The notes under the pieces: generated by a model
Told to the model about the DNA's origin: nothing
The model's input: only the letters and a program-made list of their open reading frames with translations
Database searches by the model: none
Shown here: in pieces, positions 1 to 6,300 of the stretch
Position numbering within the stretch: position 1 is the first letter of the stretch
Layout: each line of letters begins with the position of its first letter
Made by a program: the position numbers and the translations under genes
NCBI GenBank assembly: GCA_938003565.1
Contig: CALKYB010000146.1
Span: 1-7,674, forward strand
Direction: 5' to 3'
Length of the DNA stretch: 7,674 bases
Source: an uncultured bacterium
GTDB lineage: Bacteria > Bdellovibrionota_C > UBA2361 > SZUA-149 > CALKYB01

Positions 1-1038
1 AACCTCTGCCTTAAGCTCGTCATAACTAGTTTTAGTAGCAGTCTCAAGCTCTACTGGCTCAACTTTCAGCACATCATTGGAACCAGAAAGCTCAAAAGCT
101 TTGTCTCGCTCGGCAACCAATTGATTTATCTTCTTTAACTCCTGACTAAACTCATTTCTAGCCGACTGAACTGACTCCTCGTCAAAGCCATCATGACTCT
201 TAGCAGAAATCTTGTCTTCGTTGCCATATCGTCCCCGCCTAGCAGCAGAACCTCGACCTGCAAAGGCCTCGTCCACCAACTCATTACTTTTCTCCACCTT
301 CTTGTTGAGAGAAGAAATTTCATTATGAAGTCCAACAATTTCGTTCGTTAAATCTTTTTCACGCTCAATCTGAGAAGAAAGTCGCTCTTGAAGATCAGCC
401 ACTTTCTGCTCAACGCTAACCCCAGCCAATTGCGGGGAAGCACCATCGTGAGTCTCGACCAATTCAACGGTAGTATTATCAACTACACTACCATCCTGAA
501 CAAGAGTAACTTCATCCAATTCACTACCACCAACCGTAGCACTGATATTCTTTGGTTGATTTTTAGCCAGAGACTGGGAATGGTACTTCGAGTTTCGAAG
601 CTCCACCTCGAGGTCTATTATCTTCCTTCGAATAGCAGAAATCTCAAGAGAGCAATCCGGAGATTCCGTTTTCGCCGTTTCCTGAGCACCGCTACCATCA
701 AAAAGCTCATCACTAACCACTTGTTGATTACCATCACGAAGAACTGCCTTAACACCACCAGTATTCTTCGCGGCACTTTGACCCCGATCAATATCATTCT
801 CTAGAGAATGAACTTGTCTCTTGATACCATCAAGCCCAACCTCCAATTCAGCTATCTGATCAACTATCTGGTTACCGTCAGCATCACGGCGAAAGGCAGC
901 TCCATCAGACAAGGTTCCGATAGAATCCCTCGCACCCGAGTCAGCACTAGGGGGGAGACCTTCTTCGGCAAAACAGCTTGCACTGAACAAAGCAACTGGA
1001 GCAATAGCGAAACAACAAAGGTGAAGATTTATTTTCAT
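1..1038 (-). CDS. Exported coiled-coil protein, N-terminal part (3' end off window)
   Basis: Not recognised as a named family. The frame is open without a stop from the ATG at 1038 down to the left edge (346 codons). Residues 1-24 form a plausible signal peptide: Lys2, a hydrophobic stretch at about 5-22, and a likely signal peptidase I cut after Ala24 before Glu-Glu. Cys22 follows Ser-Ala-Ser, which is a poor lipobox. The mature part is acidic and low in aromatics. It has heptad-spaced hydrophobic residues: 58/62/65/69/72/76/79/83, then 133/136/140/143/147, then a long run at about 213-248, and a weaker one at about 290-315. These predict several coiled-coil segments. An Arg/Gly-rich patch lies at 261-272. 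A short motif of the type DG(N/S)xxV recurs near 54-59, 102-108 and 182-186. The gene reads away from the repressor gene at 1659. A periplasmic or envelope scaffold role is inference. Codon structure and the signal peptide make a real gene likely; plus-strand frames over it are shadows. Confidence 0.86.
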   Translation of the reverse strand, partial: MKINLHLCCFAIAPVALFSASCFAEEGLPPSADSGARDSIGTLSDGAAFRRDADGNQIVDQIAELEVGLDGIKRQVHSLENDIDRGQSAAKNTGGVKAVLRDGNQQVVSDELFDGSGAQETAKTESPDCSLEISAIRRKIIDLEVELRNSKYHSQSLAKNQPKNISATVGGSELDEVTLVQDGSVVDNTTVELVETHDGASPQLAGVSVEQKVADLQERLSSQIEREKDLTNEIVGLHNEISSLNKKVEKSNELVDEAFAGRGSAARRGRYGNEDKISAKSHDGFDEESVQSARNEFSQELKKINQLVAERDKAFELSGSNDVLKVEPVELETATKTSYDELKAEV

Positions 1039-1118
1039 GGGAGCAGACTCTCAAAAAATTCTAAAGGTTAAGCTTCTAACGTGCTCGAAGTTTACTCAAT
1101 TCTAGTCTGAATTTCACA

Positions 1119-1124
1119 ATTATA
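1119..1124 (-). promoter_or_regulatory. Possible -10 box for the coiled-coil gene
   Basis: On the minus strand this hexamer reads TATAAT, a perfect sigma-70 -10 consensus, about 80 bases upstream of the ATG at 1038. No good -35 hexamer lies 16-18 bases further upstream, so this rests on one box in AT-rich DNA and is weak evidence. Confidence 0.3.
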
Positions 1125-1417
1125 TTAGCGTATCCTTAAAAGTTTCTACTTCAAATTCAACAAAAATATAATTTAAAACCTTCTAACCAGAGGAGTCACA
1201 AGAAATTATGAACTACTTATTTCAAGCACATATACGTTTCGCTCTCAGTCAAAACTTTTAATTACAACTACCTCAATTATAACGAGAGCAGATTATTCTA
1301 TACTACCGCTAAGACTAGCTAGCCAAGTGTTTCAGGATAAAAAATCAGTCGGCTTGTAGATATCTTTTCTCATCACCTCGAAACTCCAGCTAGAAAAAAT
1401 CAGTATTAAACTTCCAC

Positions 1418-1445
1418 GGATAGCCCTACTTTCAACAGGATAGCC
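1418..1445. repeat. Pair of GGATAGCC direct repeats, 20-base period
   Basis: GGATAGCC occurs at 1418-1425 and again at 1438-1445. The 20-base period is close to two helical turns, so both copies would face the same side of the DNA, as expected for a tandem protein-binding site. Two 8-base copies could also arise by chance; no function is known. Confidence 0.3.
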
Positions 1446-1571
1446 TCTCATTTTCCACAAAAACCATGTTTAGCCAAGCAAGTAAGCACCTAAAAACATT
1501 GTGCTTTTTATTGCAGCAACTGTTAACCAATTTCAACTATTATTCAACAAACCAAACATCCTTTTAGTAAG

Positions 1572-1583
1572 ATAAAGCTTTAT
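1572..1583. promoter_or_regulatory. Perfect palindrome ATAAAGCTTTAT, candidate operator
   Basis: This 12-base stretch is its own reverse complement and lies 75 bases upstream of the repressor ATG at 1659. DtxR/MntR-type proteins bind AT-rich inverted repeats as dimers and often repress their own promoters, so this is a candidate self-regulation site. It does not match the textbook DtxR or MntR operator sequences. Short AT-rich palindromes are common by chance, so the assignment is tentative. Confidence 0.3.
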
Positions 1584-1648
1584 TTGATATACCAAGGATG
1601 ATACTCAACTCCCTGCAAGGCGATAAATCAACCTGTATATTTCAATTC

Positions 1649-1652
1649 GAGG
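1649..1652 (+). promoter_or_regulatory. Ribosome binding site of the DtxR-family gene
   Basis: GAGG sits six bases before the ATG at 1659. This supports that start over any internal one. Confidence 0.65.
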
Positions 1653-1658
1653 TCAACA

Positions 1659-2066
1659 ATGGAAACTCCAGACGTTTGGAAAGAATTCAGCGAGAACGTA
1701 ATTACTCATAGCGGTGCCCATCACCTATTAGCTATTTTAGAACTTACGAACGAACGTGGTTATGCACGCGTCACTGACATTGCCCGGTCCCTAGACATTA
1801 CTACCGGCAGCGCTTCGACTAATTTGAAAAGTTTAAAAGGCAAAGGCCTTGTTCAAGAAGATGACAACAAATTTCTCTCACTGGCGCCGGAAGGCAAGAA
1901 GCTTGCCGAAGCCATCATCAAGCGTCGCAACACCTTAATATCTTTTTTCACTGGAGTTCTAAATGTCACACCTGAACAAGCTGAAATAGATGCTTGTAAA
2001 ACGGAGCACTTACTAAGCCAAGAGACAACTCTAAAGATGGACGAGTTTATTGCTTCGCAAAGCTAG
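1659..2066 (+). CDS. DtxR/MntR-family metal-dependent transcriptional regulator
   Basis: This is a 135-residue predicted cytoplasmic repressor. Residues about 20-75 form the winged helix-turn-helix: GYARVTDIA (34-42) matches the MntR helix-2 region closely, and the recognition helix is about 48-60. Residues about 78-130 match the metal-binding dimerisation domain, with the family block C113-x2-E116-H117. The length is near MntR (about 140 residues), so the C-terminal SH3-like domain of DtxR/IdeR is absent. By hand alignment, His21 falls where DtxR has Met10 and MntR Asp8. The ancillary-site ligands are changed: Arg90 for His79, Ile94 for Glu83 and Glu109 for His98 (DtxR numbering). Family members use Mn(II) or Fe(II) as co-repressor to control metal uptake. 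The metal here is unknown, and no transporter gene lies alongside. It is transcribed away from the coiled-coil gene and converges on the metallopeptidase gene with a 20-base overlap. Family assignment is secure; the specific name is not. Confidence 0.93.
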   Translation: METPDVWKEFSENVITHSGAHHLLAILELTNERGYARVTDIARSLDITTGSASTNLKSLKGKGLVQEDDNKFLSLAPEGKKLAEAIIKRRNTLISFFTGVLNVTPEQAEIDACKTEHLLSQETTLKMDEFIASQS

Positions 2067-3309
2067 CCTTCTCTCCTCTAAGGCTTGAGTCTAGCGTCAG
2101 CTCAACCCGCTTCCCTTTGAGAAGTAGCGAAATCTTCCCAAAACGCTTTACCCCAAAAGTCAGTTTTGGCTGAGTTTCGTCTAACTTAGCACTAAAGCGT
2201 TTGGAAAAAGCCTTTACTGCAGCTCTAAAGAACTGCTGCGCATCGGCGAGACTATCCCAATTGCTATGCCAAACTAACAACTCAGCACCTTTTCCTGTCT
2301 TAGAGCTTTCTTGATAGAGCACCACCTTATCACCACCCCAGCCCCTAGCAGCTTGCTCAGCTAGGCCCTTAGAAATAAATAACTCAAGCCACGTCCTAAT
2401 AAAAAACTCTCCATAGCGATCCTCATAAACTGGTTTGCTCTCGAAAACTTTTCGTTGAGAGGTGTTTAAATCGGGCAGTGACAATTCTAAGAAACTCTTA
2501 GTGTCGCGCAAATAAACTTCAGGGTGAAGTATCTGCTCGCTGGACTTAGGCAGATTGGCAAATGCGGCATCAACTCCCGAATAACCACCCTTCTCAATCA
2601 AGCTTCGAACAAAACTAAAACCCTCCGTGTAGGAAAAAATAAGAAGCTTCTTTAAAGTTATTGGAACGTCAGCGGTTAGTTTATTCTCGACTAAACTTCT
2701 TTCCGTCTCTCGAATCAAACGTGTTGCATCAAACTTACTCAAAGAAGAAAGATCCATTTTCGACCCAAACATAATCATCGTAGCCATCGCATCTCCTTCG
2801 GCGAGTGCGGAATGGGCCATAAGTGCATCTGATTCATACATTCGATAATCCAGAAGATTATCTAAATTAAAATGTTGATCTTGAAGAGCATGGACCAGCT
2901 CGTGCGCAGCTATTAAACTCTGAGATTGCTCCGCGATCCAAGATGCCATACCATAATACTCCCCTTCCGGATCATAGTATCCCCCCAAATTAGCTAAGTA
3001 GAGCTTTATCAACCCATTTTGATAATCAAAATCCTCTGGGATAAAACCCAGCAATTTATAGACCCGCTCCTCTGCTTTTAGTTTCTCAACTGGAATTTTT
3101 GCGCGCAAAGTCTCCAAAAGATAGCTTTCCACTTCAGACTTTGATTGAAGCTTACAGGGCACTGCTCGTTTTACTTTTAGACCTCTAATTTGTGAGACAA
3201 TTTCAAGAGTGGTATCCGCCAACTCACAACTGGACCTCGCAAAACAACCGAAGGGAATTAAAACTAAAAAAATGAATAAGCAGAAACATTTTACTTTCGT
3301 AAGCCTCAT
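2047..3309 (-). CDS. Exported HExxH zinc metallopeptidase-like protein
   Basis: A 420-residue protein with a signal peptide: basic residues at 2-7, a hydrophobic core at about 8-22, and a likely cut after Ala24. It is probably periplasmic or secreted. The active-site motif HELVH is at 136-140, followed by ALQDQHF (141-147). His136 and His140 would bind zinc and Glu137 would be the catalytic base. Glu171 in EGDA (171-174), 31 residues later, is the likely third ligand, a gluzincin-like layout. I recall the HELxHALQDQHF...EGDA combination from uncharacterised bacterial proteins; the substrate is unknown. The mature part holds Cys28 and Cys52, which could pair. The remaining C-terminal 250 residues show no motif I know. 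A purine-rich AGAGG (3322-3326, minus strand) precedes the ATG at 3307-3309 by 12 bases, which is longer than usual, but the signal peptide supports this start. The gene is divergent from uvrA with a 50-base spacer. Activity as a protease is inferred from the motif only. Confidence 0.92.
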   Translation of the reverse strand: MRLTKVKCFCLFIFLVLIPFGCFARSSCELADTTLEIVSQIRGLKVKRAVPCKLQSKSEVESYLLETLRAKIPVEKLKAEERVYKLLGFIPEDFDYQNGLIKLYLANLGGYYDPEGEYYGMASWIAEQSQSLIAAHELVHALQDQHFNLDNLLDYRMYESDALMAHSALAEGDAMATMIMFGSKMDLSSLSKFDATRLIRETERSLVENKLTADVPITLKKLLIFSYTEGFSFVRSLIEKGGYSGVDAAFANLPKSSEQILHPEVYLRDTKSFLELSLPDLNTSQRKVFESKPVYEDRYGEFFIRTWLELFISKGLAEQAARGWGGDKVVLYQESSKTGKGAELLVWHSNWDSLADAQQFFRAAVKAFSKRFSAKLDETQPKLTFGVKRFGKISLLLKGKRVELTLDSSLRGEKASFAKQ

Positions 3310-3359
3310 CGACTATAAGTTCCTCTATATTTAAAATCTTTAAAATTAAGGACTCTTGC
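3310..3359. promoter_or_regulatory. Short divergent control region between metallopeptidase gene and uvrA
   Basis: Only 50 AT-rich bases separate the two divergent ATGs. TTTAAAAT occurs twice, at 3330-3337 and 3339-3346, giving -10-like TAAAAT hexamers for uvrA. No convincing -35 is visible for either direction, and no SOS (LexA) box of the CTGT-N8-ACAG type was seen here. Promoters may extend into the opposite gene. Confidence 0.4.
3348..3352 (+). promoter_or_regulatory. Ribosome binding site of uvrA
   Basis: AAGGA lies seven bases before the ATG at 3360, a near-ideal spacing that fixes the uvrA start. The start also matches where UvrA proteins begin relative to Walker A (Gly34 here). Confidence 0.75.
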
Positions 3360-6300
3360 ATGCCCCGTAGTGATAAGCTCTCCGTAACAGGTGCAAACGA
3401 AAACAACCTACAGGACCTATCCTTAGAAATCTCTCACGATGATTTTGTTGTTCTAACAGGCGTCTCCGGCTCCGGCAAATCAACCCTTGCCTTTGACACA
3501 CTATACGCCGAAGGAGGTCGACGCTATATCGAAACCTTTAGCCCATACACCCGTCAATTCCTAGATCGTCTTCCCAAGCCTGAAATTCAAACCATCTCTG
3601 GGGTTCGCCCTTCCTTGGCGTTAGAACAGACCAATCGCATAATTAATGCACGCTCTACGGTTGGTACTGTTACAGAGGTTAATGAATACCTAAAACTAAT
3701 TTGGTCCAAACTTGCCACTATATCCTGTCCTAAATGTGGAGAAAACGTTGAGCGTGACAGCCCTCTGAAATCATTTGCTACAATTCAAGACAAAATAAAA
3801 TCGAAAGATTTTCCGTTTTTAGCTATTGCTTTTCCCGCCTCTTTTTCTGGAATAGCTTCAATAGAAGCATTTAGAAGTACTTTACAATCGGAAGGATTCC
3901 TTCGCTACTTCAATGAAAAAACCAAGCGCATTGAACTGCTTGACGAACTAGAAGAGGCAGAAGTTTTAGATTCAATTGTCCTTGTTACACTAGACCGTAT
4001 AAAACTGGATAAAAATGCAAACCTTAGTTTAAGTAAAGAAGCAGGAAAGCGCCTCTTAACTAGTCTAAGACAAGCTCAAGAGTATGGGCAAGGACGCTTC
4101 TCTGTACTCTTGAGCAACAGCGCGCAAAGCCAATTCGAACATCTAAAATTCAACTCTGAGTTAGCCTGTTCTACTTGCGAAATCTCGATAAACCCTCCCA
4201 AATCTGGACTATTCTCGTTTAATAACCCACTCGGCGCCTGCTCAAACTGTAAGGGTTTTGGTTTTGTATTGGAGCTTGATATCCATCGCTGCATCCCCAA
4301 CACCGCGCTAAGCATCGAAAACGGAGCTATTTGCTGTTGGGAAACCAAAGGCAGTGCTCCGATAAAAAGAAAATTTCTACAATTTTGCAAAGATAGCAAG
4401 ATTCCCACAAACAAACCTTGGAATAAATTAAGCAAAACTCACCAAGAACTAGTTCTCAAGGGAAGTAAAAAATTTGGCGGCTTAGAAGGTTGGTACAAGC
4501 GCCTAAAAACTAAGCAATATAAAATGCATGTCCGAGTCATGCTTTCAAAATACCGAGGGCAGTTTAAATGCGAAGAATGCGATGGCTCTAGACTAAAGAA
4601 AGAAGCTCAACTCTACAAAGTAGGGGGTGAAAGCATCCCCGACATTTGGGGCAAAACCATTGAAAACAACATTCCATTTTTTAGAAACCTAAGAGCAGGT
4701 TCCCTGGGAGACAAGTCTACAAAACACGCTATCTCTGAAGTACTCTCTCGACTAAGCTATTTGAATGAAATTGGTCTAGGTTATTTAACACTTGATAGAC
4801 AGTCTCGCACTCTATCTGGAGGTGAAAGTCAGCGCGTGAACCTCACTTCCATCCTTGGTGCAAGACTCGTTAAAACCCTTCTTGTTTTGGATGAACCTAC
4901 AATAGGTCTCCATGCTGCTGACACTTATCGACTAATAGATACAATCCAGAAACTTAAAGAACGTGGCAATACGGTAATGGTTGTTGAGCACGATCAAGAA
5001 GTTATCAAAGCTGCCGATCATGTTATCGATCTAGGTCCAGAGTCAGGCAATAACGGTGGAAAGCTAATTTACGAAGGCTCCCTAGATAATCTGAAGAAAA
5101 ATAAAAACTCTTTTACAGCAGACTACCTATTCAATGGCAAACAAATCGTTTCAAACAAACCTCCCTGGAAACCAACTGGCAGCGAAATCAAGATTATCAA
5201 TGCCCAAGCCAACAATTTAAAAAATTTAAACATAACAATCCCACTTGGGTGCCTAACTGTCCTTTGTGGCGTTAGTGGTTCTGGGAAAACTTCGTTACTT
5301 GAGCATTGTTTGCACCAACCCTACAAAAACCTCAAAAACGGTGGCAACATCAACCAGAGTGGCCTAGTAGATGAAGTAGAAGGCTTAGATGAAATTCATG
5401 AAATTATTCTAGTGGATCAAAGTCCAGTTGGGAAAACACCTCGCTCAAACCCTGGCACCTACACAAAGGCATGGGACTTAATACGTGAATGCCTGGAAGA
5501 AAGCGATGCCGCCCAAGCCCTCGGCCTAAATAAATCGTCTTTTTCATTTAACGTTGATGGTGGACGCTGTCCCGACTGTAAAGGGGCTGGCTATCATAAA
5601 GTAGAAATGCAGTTCCTAGCTGATGTTTATGTAGTATGCGAAAGCTGTAAAGGAGAGCGTTTCCAAAGTAAAGTGCTGGATGTTCGCTTTCACAACAAAA
5701 ATGTCATAGATTTTTTAAACATGACGATTGCCGAAGTCTCTGAGTTCTTTGCAAAAATTGGCAACGATAGGAAGTTCCGGGAAATAAAAAGGAAAATCGA
5801 TCCTCTTTGTAGCTTAGGTCTGGACTACCTTAAGATGGGACATCCCCTTAATACCCTATCGGGAGGAGAAGCTCAGAGGGTAAAGTTAGCTAGCTACCTA
5901 GGTGAAAAATCTGAGAAACCTTGCCTCTTCATCTTGGACGAACCAACTACGGGTCTTCATCCTCATAATATTTCCTCACTGATGGCGGTCTTTGATAAGC
6001 TCTGCGAGAAAGGCCACAGCGTTCTAGTAATCGAACATAACTTAGATGTTATTGCCTCGTCTGACTGGTTGATAGAACTGGGGCCAGGCGGAGGAGAACA
6101 TGGGGGGCAACTAATCTGCCAGGGCTCACCAGCCACTCTATTAAAATCAAAAAAGAATCTGAAAAAATCTTTAACCCTAAACTGCATTTCTCAATCTGGG
6201 ATGAAGAAAACTCCAACAAATTCCCCTAAAAAAGTTTCTCTAAAAAATTCAAATACCGAAGCCGAAGCCATCGAAATCACAGGGGCAAACCATCACAACC

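Larger units (their letters stand above)
1039..1658. other. Divergent intergenic region, no gene seen
   Basis: This 620-base gap lies between two divergently read genes. It is very AT-rich, has frequent stops in all frames, and shows no tRNA, rRNA or recognisable riboswitch. It must hold the start signals of both neighbours. Visible structure is limited to a minus-strand TATAAT at 1119-1124, an 11-base direct repeat AAAAAATCAGT (1339-1349 and 1394-1404), an 8-base direct repeat GGATAGCC exactly 20 bases apart (1418-1425 and 1438-1445), a short inverted repeat with a T run (1484-1509), and a perfect palindrome at 1572-1583. A small RNA cannot be excluded. Confidence 0.7.

Noticed and set aside
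135..338. Minus-strand 67-codon frame
   Set aside because: It lies in another frame of the same strand inside the coiled-coil gene and has a low-complexity, unnatural composition.
388..1071. Plus-strand open frames at 388-804 and 808-1071
   Set aside because: They are antisense to the minus-strand coiled-coil gene, which has a signal peptide and regular heptads. Their products look like random translation with no domain or ribosome binding site.
1311..1324. CTAGCTAG palindrome
   Set aside because: It is an 8-base palindrome in AT-rich DNA, and similar AGCTAGC strings occur inside coding sequence (near 2061 and 5888), so chance is the simplest explanation.
1484..1509. Terminator-like hairpin AAGCAC / GTGCTT followed by TTTT on the plus strand
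   Set aside because: The stem is only 6 base pairs with an 11-base loop, and no plus-strand gene lies upstream for it to terminate. It could end an unseen small RNA, but the evidence is too thin.
3224..3406. Minus-strand 60-codon frame spanning the uvrA start
   Set aside because: It overlaps the metallopeptidase signal peptide in another frame and the uvrA start on the opposite strand, with no recognisable product.
4076..4435. Minus-strand 119-codon frame inside uvrA
   Set aside because: It is antisense to the conserved zinc-binding and insertion-domain region of UvrA module 1, so it is a shadow.
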